Shown here: positions 33,837 to 46,128 of the stretch, piece after piece | How positions within the stretch are numbered: position 1 is the stretch's first letter | Layout: each line of letters begins with the position of its first letter | Source of the DNA: Coccinella septempunctata | Lineage: Eukaryota > Arthropoda > Insecta > Coleoptera > Coccinellidae | Assembly: GCF_907165205.1 (NCBI RefSeq) | Contig: NC_058196.1 | Location: forward strand, 31,042,501 to 31,106,500 | Direction: 5' to 3' | Length of the DNA stretch: 64,000 nucleotides | Position numbers and translations under genes: made by a program | The notes under the pieces: generated by a model | What the model was told of the DNA's origin: nothing | Databases searched by the model: none | Seen by the model: only the letters and a program-made list of their open reading frames with translations

Positions 33837-34040
33837 ATGTCTGGTCATGGAAAAACGGAGATTACCGATCCAGTTGAAGAAATGTTGAAAAGAACAGGGT
33901 GCATCGAATTACATTATAAAGTACAAGAATGTATTGCCGAGACTCAAGACTGGAGAAAGTGTCAGTTAGTAGTATCAGAGTTTAGAAAATGTATGCAAGA
34001 TTATGAGAGTAAAAAACAAAAGTTATCTTTCACTCAGTGA
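33837..34040 (+). CDS. COA4: Cytochrome c oxidase assembly factor 4 (COA4/CHCHD8)
   Basis: A 67-residue single-exon protein of the twin CX9C family, imported into the mitochondrial intermembrane space by the Mia40 pathway and needed for complex IV assembly. Both CX9C pairs are exact: CIELHYKVQEC and CQLVVSEFRKC. The intervening AETQDWRKCQ matches the family's AQHQDWRQCQ, and DPVEEMLKRTGC matches DPLDQLISRSGC. It lacks the longer N- and C-terminal tails of the human protein (87 residues). AATAAA at about 34057 lies 17 bases after the stop. It is divergent from NRBF2 and convergent with the NDUFA4 gene. Confidence 0.94.
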   Translation: MSGHGKTEITDPVEEMLKRTGCIELHYKVQECIAETQDWRKCQLVVSEFRKCMQDYESKKQKLSFTQ

Positions 34041-34243
34041 TAATATAGATTTTTAAAATAAAGCCATTTATTTAGACTCGTTTATTTTTCCCGTTATCAC
34101 ATTAAAATGAAGGCTTTTCAATCCTGGTTGACTTTGTAATTTTCCATTACAACCTTCAGTGCAAACCAAGAGTATGGATCTTATTTATTGATAAATAAAA
34201 GTACATTTCATTAATCTAATGTATGCTACAGAATCATAACAAC

Positions 34244-34689
34244 TTAGTATTTGGGAGCTGGACTCTCAAGTTTGGAATAATCGATGTTGGGAGAGTAGAA
34301 CTAGAACAAAAATAGCTCGTTAGATTAGAAAATACAACCTTAACGAGATCTTCAACTGTGAAATTTACCCTTCACCATATACTGATAGAATTAGAAAAGG
34401 TCGATGCAATAACCTCACCTTGTATTGTTTACTTCTGAATTCTTCGTTAGAAATCTCTCCCTTGTTCACCCATTGTACGTCAGGATTTCTGAGAGCAAGG
34501 CGTAAAGTGTAAAACACTGCACCTAGACATCCAGCCCCAACACAAACGTATAGTGGAATAAGCTGAAATATATATTCGAGTATAGGAAATTATGTAACAC
34601 AATTTCTCTCAGTAACTCTTATGATTCCCATGCTCACTTACCGGTTTGTGGTGCATGAGACTTTTGAAAGTCATTCCTTTCATAACCAT
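34244..34689 (-). CDS. NDUFA4: NDUFA4/COXFA4, cytochrome c oxidase-associated subunit
   Basis: Small inner-membrane protein first assigned to complex I and now regarded as a complex IV subunit. Three exons, 34689-34642, 34562-34419 and 34300-34244, total 249 nt, 82 residues (human 81). Exon 1 gives MVMKGMTFKSLMHHKP. Exon 2 gives LIPLYVCVGAGCLGAVFYTL with RLALRNPDVQW, the single transmembrane helix and family signature. Exon 3 gives FYSPNIDYSKLESPAPKY, matching the family's FYSVNVDYSKL. The frame is open upstream of 34689 but those residues are not conserved. The gene is missed by single-frame searches because the conserved core is in the middle exon. A minus-strand AATAAA lies near 34182. Confidence 0.93.
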
Positions 34690-37189
34690 GGTTGCGATTT
34701 TTTTATTTACGGGGCACCTGAAGGAACTTCTATTATACGCAGTCAAATATTCTGGATTCTGAACTAGGCTTGCAACTTCGATTATTGACATGCGACAGTT
34801 GAGTTGACGTTCCAGAAATTTTCAGGGATAACCAAATTGTCGTACGATATAGAAACCTACAAACATCTTTTTCTATGTCACATTTGTGCTCACCTCAAAA
34901 AACTGTTGTTCACAGAACACTTCGAAATGCTTTCTCTGTTTATTTGAATTCCCGAATTATCGCATCCACCAATAGATTTTCATTATGAATGTTCGAAATT
35001 AACGGATCTGTTATACAAATGTGTGGCTTATATCCTTAATGAGGAAAAAATCACCTACCGTTTCCAAATTTCTTGTAGGGGTGAAATAATTCTCGAATTG
35101 GAAAATTTATCGATTCATTCTTATAGTTGTGTAAAATAAATAAATTCCTATGTTCAGAATTTCAAGAACACATAAAAGAGTCGGCTTTACTAAATGCCGA
35201 ATAAAGACGAGGGAGTTCATTTGCCAAATACGTGCCAAAATTTCTAAGGAATGGAATAATTCGCATAAATGTGCAGAATCAGTTTTATTATGTACGTGCA
35301 GAATTGGTAATCTTCCCAAATGCTATAAAACACATAAAACTGTTTTATATTCTACACAATTTTCTTGTATAACGGTGAAAAGTTGACCTGTCTCATTCGT
35401 GCAAAATTTCTTTAAAGAGTGAAATAATTCTCGACTGACAGACGTCCATCATTAACATGGGGAAAATGAAAATAACGAATAAAATAAGTAAATTCATTAT
35501 TTCTATAATCATTATCAAACTTAAAGAATGTAATAGGCCGAAAGCACTGTAAAAGACATTTTCCCATTAAATAAATTCCTCCAGTAAAATACTGGGTGAT
35601 TCCGAAAAACATATTTGTGTATATTTCTCGACATGAACATGCAACAAATCATGGAGAATGAGGAATGGACCATATTAATAACATTTGCACGCCGCATCTC
35701 ATGAAATGTGAACGTACAAAGGAAAACTTTCACTGCCGCAATTTCAGCAGTCTTTCATTACGCGATATGATGAAATACGATCGAAATTAAAAGTACCATT
35801 CATCTGTTATTTCCAGAAATTCATACTAGACTCATCAATACATACCCCGCGTGCCTGTTTTCTATCGGTTAACAATCGAAAAATCTAATAAGTTGGTTGT
35901 TTGTCTTCGGAATTGAACGTAGTGTAATGACACTCAAATGTCAAAACTACGTTTATCATTTCGAAATTGGGTTGGAGCAATAGGTTAGATTCTTCGAAAA
36001 ATACAACAACAAATTAAATGTACGAATATTTACTGAGTGTAATTGTCCGGAATGATCTGAAGATATTGTGTTATTACGGTTGGTTTTCTCCTTTTTGGTC
36101 CTTTAGTATCAAGGATTATAAATCACAGGAGCAAGGATTTATGAATTAAAAATGTCTGTCATTCAATTTTTTTCTCAACTAGCTGACCTGACAGACATTT
36201 TTACAGTTGTCACAGAATCACAGAAATTGGAACTAAAATAAGAGTGGAAGATAGGCTACCAAACATACACAAAGCCGTGAAATTTGAATTTTCTTTAGTA
36301 TCCTTGATTTTTCCAGTTTTCTATGCAACTTTTCCAGAAAATTTCTTCCCTAAGAACCTTCTACGAAGTTTGAGGAAGGTTTCAAAAAAGAAATGAATGA
36401 AATCGCTTCAGCCGTTTTCAAATGACGCGATGACAACGAAAAACAAGGCTCCATTTTTATTTCTATGGATTATCCGACAGTTAAGCATCGAACATAGATA
36501 TAGATTTGTTGAAAGAAAATTTTGCAGTACCATATAACGCATAACCTCTGAGTTCTCTCACATACATCCTGTATAATATTGATATAATCATTTATTTACC
36601 CAATTCTCAAGAACAATTTCCATAGTTGTAGTGTGAAACAAAGAAAATATTGCCGAAATAGGTACGTTCCAAATTCGGCGATGGATTATGACTGTATCAT
36701 CTCTCATATTTTATTAGTCTGAGATCAACAGTCGTAACATGACATGGCACTTAATCAGATTGGTACGATAGGTATGAGAAAAACTGTCGTGTTTTCTCAT
36801 AATTCTCGCGTTAGTTCGTATTGTGTATAGAAACACGGAAGATTTAAATGGTTACTTTGAAGAATGTCATAAATGACATCACGAAAGAAATGGCATTTCT
36901 TTATGCGATCTGATTATCAATTTATTTGACACTACGAGCTGCGATTTTCTTCGAAATTAGTATCTATGGTTTTCAAGGCCGGATGAGATCATGATTCTTC
37001 TTTGAAGATTGAAAAATTCAAGATGGCGACTCCAAAATGGCTGATAAGTTTCGTGAATAATGTCCGATTCAATTAGGAATTGGAGTCAGGGTTTTTCCGA
37101 TGCTGGGGATTATGAATATATTGTCGAAATTGAAATATTCAAGATGGTGGCTGTGATATGAGGACAGGTTTTGTTTTTTATGATCTGAT
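34690..37189. other. AT-rich intergenic region
   Basis: About 2.5 kb with no supported gene. The stretches near 35080-35170 and 35405-35500 share GTGAAATAATTCTCGA and similar following sequence, suggesting an old duplication. Around 36950-37160 ATTCAAGATGGCGAC/ATTCAAGATGGTGGC appears twice; this leads into the satellite array. Confidence 0.4.
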
Positions 37190-39980
37190 TCTAGTCAGAC
37201 ACCCCAGTATGACATGTTTGATCCTCTGTCTGAAAATCGGGTTGATTTATTATTATCCCAGGATATGGAATACATTGAAGTTGTTTTGTACAGAGAGCTC
37301 AAAAAGTCAACTCGAAAATAAAAATAGAAAAACAAAAAAAAATCATTTTCTCTTGAACAGTGTCCGATATTTGAAAGTTTGGTATGAAAGTATAGGTTTT
37401 CAATCAAGCTGAATCTATTCCAAGCAATTTCGAAAGCCTATCTCACTTAGTTCAGATTTTCATCGTTGAAATGGCATTTTTTAAAAACTGCAAATTTCAA
37501 TCTGCGATATCTCCAGTTATATTCCTCTGATCCAATTGGGATTTCCGGGTCTGTAATCAGTATTGGCCAGGCTTTCACCCTAGCACAAAAACTCGATTTC
37601 GAAAATCTCGATTTTTTGGGTCAAAAATGAGCAAGGGGTTAGACCCCCCTGCAATGACCTATTTGCTACTCTGTCTGAAAATCAGGATGTTCTATTATTG
37701 TCTTAGGATATGGAGTGCATAGAATTTGTTTAAAACATTCTAGAAAACCAAACAGTTGATAATTCAATAGAGAATTGCACTCCAGAGAGCTCTTCGAAGT
37801 CAACTCGAAAATGAAAAGTGGAAAAACAAAAACAATTATTTTCTCCTAAACAGTGCCAGATATTCGGAATTTTGGTATGGAAATATTGGTTTTCGGACAC
37901 GCTGAATCTATTGCGAGCAATTTTGAAAGCCTATCTCTCTTCGTTTAGATTTTCATCTTGGAAATGGCATTTTTCAAAAATCGCAAATTTCAATCTGCGA
38001 TATCTCCTGTTATACTAGTCCGATCCAATTGAGATTTCAGGTTTCGTAATCAGCACTAGTCAGGCTTCAATACTAGATCAAAAACTCGATTTCGAAAATC
38101 TCGATTTTTTGGGTCAAAAATGAGCAAGGGGTTAGACCCCCCTGCAATGACCTATTTGCTACTCTGTCTGAAAATCAGGATGTTCTATTATTGTCTTAGG
38201 ATATGGAGTGCATAGAATTTGTTTAAAACATTCTAGAAAACCAAACAGTTGATAATTCAATAGAGAATTGCACTCCAGAGAGCTCTTCGAAGTCAACTCG
38301 AAAATGAAAAGTGGAAAAACAAAAACAATTATTTTCTCCTAAACAGTGCCAGATATTCGGAATTTTGGTATGGAAATATTGGTTTTCGGACACGCTGAAT
38401 CTATTGCGAGCAATTTTGAAAGCCTATCTCTCTTCGTTTAGATTTTCATCTTGGAAATGGCATTTTTCAAAAATCGCAAATTTCAATCTGCGATATCTCC
38501 TGTTATACTAGTCCGATCCAATTGAGATTTCCGGTTTCGTAATCAGCACTATTCAGGCTTCAATACTAGATCAAAAACTCGAATTCGAAAATCCCAAATT
38601 TTTGGGTCAAAAATGAGCAAGGGGTTAGACCCCCCTAAAATGACCTATTTGCTACTCTACTTGAAAATCAGGATGTTCTATTACTGTCTTAGGATATGGA
38701 GTGCATAGAATTTGTTTCGAAGATTCTAGAAAACCAAACAGTTTATGATTCAATAGAGAAATGAAGTCCAGAGAGCTCTTCGAAGTCAACTCGAAAATGA
38801 AAAGTGGAAAAACAAAAACAATTATTTTCTCCTAATCACTGCCAGATATTCGGAATTTTGGTATGGAAATATTGGTTTTCGGACACGCTGAATCTATTGC
38901 GAGCAATTTCGAAAGCCTATCTCTCTTCGTTTAGATTTTCATCTCGGAAATGGCATTTTTCAAAAATTGCAAATTTCAATCTGCGATATCTCCTGTTTTA
39001 CTTGTCCGATCCAATTGAGATTTCCGGTTTCGTAATCAGCACTATTCAGGCTTCAATACTAGATCAAAAACTCGAATTCGAAAATCCCAAATTTTTGGGT
39101 CAAAAATGAGCAAGGGGTTAGACCCCCTTAAAATGACCTATTTGCTACTCTGTCTGAAAATCAGGATGTTCTATTATTATCCTAGGATATGGAGAGCATA
39201 GAATCTGTTCCGAAGATTCTGGAAAATCAAAAAGTTGATGCTTCAATAGAGAATTGCACTCCAGAGAGCTCTTCAAAGTCAACTCGAAAATGAAAAGTGG
39301 AAAAACAAAAAAAATTATTTTCTCCTAAACAGTGCCGGATATTCGAAAGTTTGGTATGGAAATATAGGTTTTCGAACACGCTGAATCTATTGCGAGTATT
39401 TTCGAAAGCCTATCTCCCTTCATTTAGATTTTCATCTTGGAAATGGCATTTTTCAAAAATTGCAAATTTCAATCGGCGATATCTCCTGTTATACTTGTCA
39501 GATCCAATTGAGATTTCCGGTATCGTAATCAGCACTAGTCAGGCTTCAATACTAGATCAAAAACTCGAATTCGAAAATCCCAAATTTTTGGGTCAAAAAT
39601 GAGCAAGGGGTTGGACCCCCCTAAAATCACATATTTGCTTCTCTCTCTGAGAAGTACGGTGTTTTATCATTCCTCCAGAGAAAGAAATTCATAATAGGCG
39701 TTTTGAAGATTCCAAAAAACCAATGAGTTGGTGAACCAATACAAAACTGCACTGTAGACAGCCTTTCAAAGTGAACTCGAAAATGAAAAATGGAAAAACA
39801 GAAAATTCGTTTTTTTCGAAATCTGTATCAGACATCCAAAAGATTGGTATGGAAATATAGGTTTTCGAACAAGCAGAATCGATTGGGGATAAAATCGTAA
39901 GCCTATCTCTCTTCGTTTAGATTTTCATCTCTAAAATGTCAATTATCAAAAATTGCGAATTTTAGTTGAAAGCTCCTCAA
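37190..39980 (+). repeat. 493-bp satellite array
   Basis: The landmark GGGTCAAAAATGAGCAAGGG occurs at 37618, 38111, 38604, 39097 and 39590, exactly 493 bp apart each time. Units 37618-38110 and 38111-38603 are nearly identical, while outer units diverge. A partial unit lies to the left (about 37190-37617) and a decayed one to the right (39599-about 39980). Each unit has an open frame of 66-101 codons (starting MEKQKQLFSPKQ), but substitutions and lack of any homology argue against coding. A solitary related unit is split by a hAT-like element at 50345-52050. Confidence 0.92.
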
Positions 39981-40290
39981 GAGCGAACGGTTGCTTCGAG
40001 ATCTTTGTAGTTCTCAGATTCATTACTAGAAGAGTTGCTTTTACAGAATGTGTATCTCTTCCCGATCTGTGATGATTTTTCTGGAAGATAAACGACTCCA
40101 AAAGGGACCTTAAAAAAATTCCCAAAAATGGGGTCAGTTAAAAATTCGTCAAGACCGAACAGTTGCTTCGAGATAGCTGTAGTTCTCAGATTTATTACTA
40201 GAAGAGTTGCTCTTCCGGATTGTGTATCACTTTCCGATCTGTGATGATTTTTCTGGAAGATACGCGACTCGAAAGTTGATCTTTTTTTTT
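39977..40290 (+). repeat. Two tandem 172-bp units at the satellite border
   Basis: TCAAGAGCGAACGGTTGCTT at 39977 and TCAAGACCGAACAGTTGCTT at 40149 begin two copies sharing TTCTCAGAT, ACTAGAAGAGTTGCT and CGATCTGTGATGATTTTTCT. They follow directly on the last decayed 493-bp unit. Confidence 0.8.
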
Positions 40291-40399
40291 GGTGTATCTA
40301 ATTGTGATATGGCCCATACATATGGAGAATAATGTCTATATTTATTATATAATATATACATATTATATACATGTCATCAGATGATCCAAATTGTCATCT

Positions 40400-40759
40400 A
40401 AACAGAGATGTCAACACCCCCAGAGTCTTCCCGCAGCCTCATCATTGTCACCAGAAGACAACCCCCCATATCCACCTGATCTATTGTCCATCGCGTTGAT
40501 AGAACCGTCACAGAGCGGCGGTCAAGGTCGATCTCGCGTCTCACCGCTTCCCATTCGGTACCACAAGCTTCTTGGTCGCTTCTTCGCCGTCAGTACCACC
40601 AGTAGTGCCATTGACTCCTCGCGAGACAGTTCTGAGGTGAATACGCGAATTGTCCCATCTCAATCAGACGCAAACCGTTCCTCTGGGAGCGCAACATCTG
40701 CATATATCGCCACTTTGATGCGGCGCCACACGACCCTCGAGAAAAACAGAACTTAACCC
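40400..40759 (+). promoter_or_regulatory. Candidate non-coding first exon ending in a strong donor
   Basis: A GC-richer block within AT-rich repeats. It ends ACCCAG|GTGAGATTT (donor at about 40760) and contains another possible donor, TCTGAG|GTGAATA, near 40638. A 121-codon frame runs through it but has no recognisable domain. The mucin-serpin gene at 52.6 kb starts with an exon preceded by an acceptor (TTTTTGCAG at about 52638), so it needs an upstream non-coding exon, and this block is one candidate. This is inference. Confidence 0.3.
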
Positions 40760-41149
40760 AGGTGAGATTTGCGAATTTTGTCGCTGATTTATCGCTTGGA
40801 TGCTGCGTCGTTTTTTCCTCGGCCGTAAACAGTTCTGTTGGAGATGACTGACATACCAGGATCTTTAACGGCACTTGTTATGTTTTCTTAGAACGTTATA
40901 ACTACAAACTGGAAAATTGTCGAGTTCAGCGCAGTTTTGAGCCTTACGAACCGTAATTATAGAGCCGTTTTGATCGCTGGAACTCTAATTATTATTGCTA
41001 CTTCGTGGTTTTGCATTTGATATTTTGTTATGATCGCTTGAGATGGAGGCGCGTTGACGTGAATGGTTTGATTTTGTTTTTTTTTAGAGTTCATCGCTCC
41101 GGACGTGGAAATTTGCCGTCAGTTTTTCTTGCAGGTTGAAAATTATGCA

Positions 41150-41588
41150 GGGTACGAATAATTTAACAGTAGATTCTTGAGGTCAAAAGGAACACTTTTT
41201 TCCTTTACCATTTTTTCCGAATCAGCTCGGTTTAAAAGATACAGGCTGTTGAAAAACCGTAAAAAAATTTAATTCTTAGTTTTTTCTCACAAACGGTTTC
41301 ATTGAATGATATTAATTTCGGAATATAGTTTTTCATTTGTTTGATGAATCTTTTTCGAATAGAAGATATTACCCACGTCTTCCAGTTTTCTTATGATGAC
41401 CATTACGTACCCTAAAAATACCAAAAATTCAAAAAACCCATCGCTTGAAACCAATGAATATTCGAACGTTTTTTGAAATGAAAGTTTCTAGTTTAATGCG
41501 CCGTTTTAGAGTAATTTAATGTTCAAAAATAAAAAATATCTGAGATATTCGGAAAATTGGGTACTTTGGCTGAATACAACTCTTATGC
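41150..41588 (+). mobile_element. Partial copy of a TIR element family
   Basis: Starts GCAGGGTACGAATAATTTAA followed by CAGTAGATTCTTGAGGTCAAAAG, and ends GGGTACTTTGGCTGAATACAACTCT. It is about 80-90 percent similar by eye to 41589-42060. Further relatives are at 45960-46020 and, inverted, 46290-46540 and 47170-47310. Confidence 0.7.
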
Positions 41589-42250
41589 ATGGTGAGTCTT
41601 TGACTCGTACAAACATTTTAACAGTAGATTCTTGAGGTCAAAAGAAACACTTTTTTCCTTTACCATTTTTTCAGAATCGGCTCGGTTTGAAAGATACAGG
41701 GCGTCGAAAAACCATAAAAAAATTCAATTTTTAGTTTTATCTCACAAACGGTTTTATCGAATGAAATGAATTTCGGAATATAGTTTTTCGTTTATTTGAT
41801 GAATCTTTTTCGAACACAAGATGTCACCCACGTCTTCCAGTTTTTTTGTTATGACCATTGCGTACCATAAAAGTACCAAAAATTCAAAGAACCCAACTCT
41901 TGAAAATAAATTGGATGCTATCTACTGAATATTTGAACGTTTTGTAAAAAAAAAGTATTCTTCATGTTTTCTCGTATAATGATCCGTTTTCGATTAATTT
42001 GATTTTCAAAAATTAAAAACTATCTGTCAAATTTAAAAAATTGGGTACTTTGGCTGAATACAATTCTGTTTAAAAGATCCACAGATGTGTAGTGTCACAG
42101 ATTAACCTAGTTATTCTGAAGGTTATTTCGTTTTTCCAGTGGTGGATCAGCTCATAATGAAAATTTAAAATGGCTTTATCTTTTAATCAAAGATCAAGAA
42201 TGAAGAATCTACATTTTAAATATTTGTACGAGTCAAAGACTCACCCTGTA
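41586..42250 (+). mobile_element. Non-autonomous element with about 28-bp terminal inverted repeats
   Basis: The left end has GGTGAGTCTTTGACTCGTAC followed by AAA. The right end has the exact complement, TTTGTACGAGTCAAAGACTC followed by ACCCTGTA. Length is about 665 bp and there is no coding capacity. The consensus terminus TACAGGGTG is shared with other repeats in the window. Confidence 0.75.
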
Positions 42251-43138
42251 TATACCAATATAGCACAACTTGAATTTCATATGTCAGTTTTTGGGATTCT
42301 GAGAAAAATTTAAAAATGTCTGGAGTGAAGGGAAAAGGATTTGATTCAATCAGGTGTTTAACTTAGTAACGAAAGAAGTGAATACCTAATTTGCTATTTC
42401 ACTCTGTCTCATTCTTCTCCATCTACACAAATTCTGTTAGCTGCACTGTTGAATAATTCAATGGAAGTTGTTCCGGTCTTCAACCATTTCCGTTTTTTTA
42501 TCAGTACACCATGCACCAAGAATCCAGACATTTTGTATCGTCTATTAATGTTATAGCAAGATTTATGAAAATTCTATTATCCCTCATCCATTTTGATTAC
42601 AGTTGAGGCATTCGCAGATGAAGAATTCAATACAAGTCTAAAAAACCAAGCTAAAATAGTCCTCATTGTCAACGAGACGAAATTATTGTAATAATTGTCG
42701 TGAGAAATCATCTTCACTGGAGATTTCTCAATCTGAAATTCGGTAATTATTTCATAATATCCATCTAACGAAGGATGAAAATGTATTTAAGAATAAAACA
42801 GCTCTCAAAAGATTGAAATTGAAACCCACAATTTTCAACACTCTTGTTAATTACATTTTATTCACTGGTAGCTTCCAAACGGTTCTGTTAAATATTTAGA
42901 TAGCAGTATATTCTTTATTTGTCATTACTGAAAGGTCGGGAGTTGCCATTCCTGCTGAAAAATGCTCTTTACAGCATGGCTTTTCATCGAATATTTCGCG
43001 AGATATGGCATGATGAATAAATGCAAATTTAGGCAAGAAATGAAATATAGTTAAAATATACCTATGTAAAAGTCAAAGATTCACACTGCAAGTATACTAA
43101 TAATAGGAAATAATAAACCAAAAGCTAATACTTCAACA
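42251..43138. other. Non-coding spacer
   Basis: AT-rich sequence without a supported gene. Near 43060 the sequence TATACCTATGTAAAAGTCAA with AGATTCACACTG resembles 19487-19520, suggesting another repeat remnant. Confidence 0.4.
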
Positions 43139-43498
43139 ATGTGCCATAGGTCTGCCCTCTCTCAGGTGGTTCAACTCAAGAAAAAAGTATCCCCTATTCA
43201 CCGAATAGACGAAATTCTGTCAGTCATTCGTTCGTACAACAGCAGCGTCCTTCCAAACCGAGTCTTGTCGATGACCATAACAAAACCATACGTCATCCGA
43301 TCATCATGTTTTTCTCGAACGTTTCCATTACTTTCGATGCGGTCTATGGATTCTTACGGGTCATCGGCCAAAAAAAAACAGTCTTCAATTTCACGGAAAG
43401 TTCGAATAAGAAAAGCTGTAACCGTTGGACTTAAGGAAAAACAAAGACGAAAAGAAATATATTGGATGAGATTGAAAGCGTTGCACCAAAAAGGATAA
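43139..43498 (+). CDS. Uncertain 119-residue basic open frame
   Basis: A 119-codon frame of higher GC than its surroundings and strongly basic at the end (RKVRIRKAVTVGLKEKQRRK). I recognise no domain. It could be a lineage-specific gene, a fragment of a retrocopy, or chance. There is no obvious promoter, and repeats lie on both sides. Confidence 0.25.
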   Translation: MCHRSALSQVVQLKKKVSPIHRIDEILSVIRSYNSSVLPNRVLSMTITKPYVIRSSCFSRTFPLLSMRSMDSYGSSAKKKQSSISRKVRIRKAVTVGLKEKQRRKEIYWMRLKALHQKG

Positions 43499-43534
43499 TT
43501 TGAAGAAGGATTCATCTCTGATTAGTTTTTTTAA

Positions 43535-45377
43535 CAGTTGTTGCAACGTAATTTAAGTTAAAGGTTCATTTTAAGGGTCACTTAACACTAAGTGCGTTTG
43601 GTGCAAACGGGTCGAGAGGAAACTGATTTTTGTTTTTGAGGGCTGACTAGCATTGATTTTAAAGTAATTGCTCCTCCTTCTTCTTCTAATTGGAGTAACA
43701 TGGTCTACCTTGTGGGTAGATCTCCCTTGAGTACCTACAATAGAAGTATTTTCATGAATACCGATGCCAAAACCAGTATTCTATGAGTCCGATTGATGTA
43801 AAACCATCGCTGCCAACATAACTTCCATCAAAACTGACGTTAACCACAATCTGACATCGATTGTCAAAACCTCTGATCATCGATATCTGTCACGAATAAA
43901 TTTATTCCAGAGAAACGTCAAATTTGTCAAATTTTTTTTGAGTTTACTCATAGGGTAGGCGAAGCAGATCTGCGCTCTGTGAATTTCGTGAAAGGGAAAA
44001 ACGTCCAAGACATCGTGAAGAGACTGCTGTTTCCCAACTTTGCATTGCAACCGTCAATCCGACCGTTCGTAAAGTTATCCTTTCTCCATCTGGATCGATA
44101 TAGATCAGTCAATAATTATACCATTACGGCTGTTCAGTATTTAAACCATAGATTGTCCGAGGAAGCGAAATAACAATTAAAATAGCTTCTCTTTGTGCTG
44201 CAATACCGCGGACTTAGATCTTTTCACGTTTCTCCCGCTGGCGACTTAGGCTATTGGCCAAGACGCGAACCGTGAACTGCCAGACCGATTTTGAATCATA
44301 CCCAGCGACCATAGAAGTGTCGCAGATCTAATTCGCTCCTTTTTCCAAGATGGCGGTCGATTGGCGTGGAGTTGAAAAACAAAATGTCGTCTAAAGCCTT
44401 CCTTGGATATTTCTCTTTTCCAAAAGTCGAAGTCCAGTGAAAATCTATTTGACCTTTAAGTAGCCATCACGTGACAACGCGTTCCCACATTGCTTAGGCT
44501 CGTTTGCGCCAATCCCCCTTAAAAGGAGTACTTAACTAAGCCTCGTTTAAAGTTAAGGGACGCTTAATTTTATTCCCAGTTGCCCGACTGTGGCTTAACA
44601 GAATCTTAAGTAAGGGGCCCTTAAGTTTTTATATCTAGTGATATTTCAGTTTTTTATTTTGGTGTAACTTCATCCTAGTCCAATAAAGCCATTTCATTGG
44701 TTGGCCGGTTGCCGATGATCGTTGTCATTTCATTAACCTAACTTTATTGTCCTGTCAGTCAGTGTCAAGGATATTATTATGATATTATCAAAGAGTAACA
44801 ACTTTTTGTTGTTGAATTAGCATTAATATTGATAATAATTGTCAAATAAAAGGTACCTAAGTTTATATAAGTACAACACTTTCTTTGTAAGGTCTTGTGT
44901 GAATTTGTTTTACTAATGTTGAAGAGGAACGTGAAGAAAATGTCCTTATTGCTCTTGTTAGTACGAATACGGTGAATGATTGCCAAGCAAGTGGTGGTAA
45001 TTTACGAAGGGCACTCAACTTCTTAACAGAAGAAAAGAGTTTGTTGCTAACTATAGTATGATTTGTGACACCAAATTGAAAATTAAAAAAGACTGATGGC
45101 ATTACAATAAAGGCAAAAGAAAAGGCTTGGTATTCAGAAATGAATTCATTCAATTTTCAAAATCCATCGAAAATGGGAAGTTCTGCAGCCAGGTAACAAA
45201 TTATTTTAGGTTAGAATCCCGCCATTAAATACCTAAGTGGTCATTACAGGAGCGCTTAAATTTAAGGCTAGCTTTAGCCATTTAAATGTCACTTAACAGT
45301 TGGTGCAACGTAATTTGAGTTAAGGGTTCATTTTAAGGGACACTTAACACTAAGTGCGTTTGGTGCAAACGGGTCTT
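43535..45377. mobile_element. Composite repeat bounded by TTAAG-rich termini
   Basis: A block of about 80 bp, with TTGCAACGTAATTTAAGTTA, CACTTAACACTAAGTGCG and GGTGCAAACGGGTC, occurs at about 43540-43615 and again as a direct copy at about 45300-45375. A diverged inverted copy lies at about 44500-44600 (CTCGTTTGCGCCAATCCCCC and a TTAAAGTTAAGGGACGCTTAA-type stretch). Between them are GC-richer segments and a 96-codon minus-strand frame (44863-45153) that I cannot assign. It looks like nested DNA-transposon remnants; the superfamily is unknown. Confidence 0.55.
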
Positions 45378-45382
45378 AAGGC

Positions 45383-45437
45383 CATAGACCAAAGATTATA
45401 GAGTTAGCTTAGGTTAACTCTATGATCTTTGGCTATA
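45383..45437. repeat. Imperfect 55-bp palindrome
   Basis: CATAGACCAAAGATTATAGA with GTTA, a short loop, then the complement with three or so mismatches. It combines the CATAGAC start seen at 2259 and 33715 with the GATTATAGAGT core seen at 5126, linking these small palindromes as one family. Confidence 0.65.
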
Positions 45438-46128
45438 GACATCTGCGATTTTCAATTCTGTGAATTCTCTGCCTATAACTGGATGAAGAGGAGTGCTTGA
45501 TCAACCAAAATCATTTCCTTGATATCGCTGCGAATGCCAGAGCCAGACGAGAAGTTTTTGGGGACGTTGAGCCCTAACGGAACATTCAGAAATCGGAGAG
45601 TGTGATGGCCCACGCCGAATGACCTTTACAGATCCGTGTCAGTAGTGTGCATGTGTGTGTGTGAGCCCGTATGATTCACCGGAATTGGCGCAGACCAGCT
45701 CAAATATGCTCATTTAGCCATCGCGTATAGCCGATGCTCATACCTCTTCGAAATAACAGTTCTTTCGAACATGTCGTATTCATAATTTAAATGGCGCTGA
45801 CCGAACGTGATGTCAAAACTCTCATAGTGTTCCGGAGTCTTGAACAGGACCGTAGTCGAAGGTTTTCGATGGAGGGTACTCTAGTCTGGACGTTACTATG
45901 AATCCAGGTTGTGAATAAATAGTTGGGAAACATTTTTATTGGTGGTCCCTTCTCAAAAAAATACTGTAGATTCTTTAGGTCAAAAGAAACACTTTTCATC
46001 TTTAGCATTTTTTACCTTTTTTTTCGATTCGGCCCTGGTAAAGAGATATAGCCATTTTAAGTTTTCGTCATGAGGTGTGCCATCCTTGGAAAAACAAAAT
46101 TACCTGCAGAATAACTAGCTGAATCTAT
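45438..46128. other. Unassigned sequence with a TIR-family fragment
   Basis: Moderately GC-rich sequence at 45480-45780, including a short TGTGTGTGTG run, shows no supported gene. From about 45960 a fragment of the 41.1-kb repeat family begins (CTGTAGATTCTTTAGGTCAA). Confidence 0.4.

Noticed and set aside
37818..39602. Four paralogous small genes starting MEKQKQLFSPK
   Set aside because: They are the same frame in successive 493-bp satellite units; 493 is not a multiple of three and there is no family match or expression signal.
43979..44173. 64-residue frame with an MNFVKGKNVQDIVKRLL-type start
   Set aside because: Short, flanked by repeats, no recognised domain and no splice signals.
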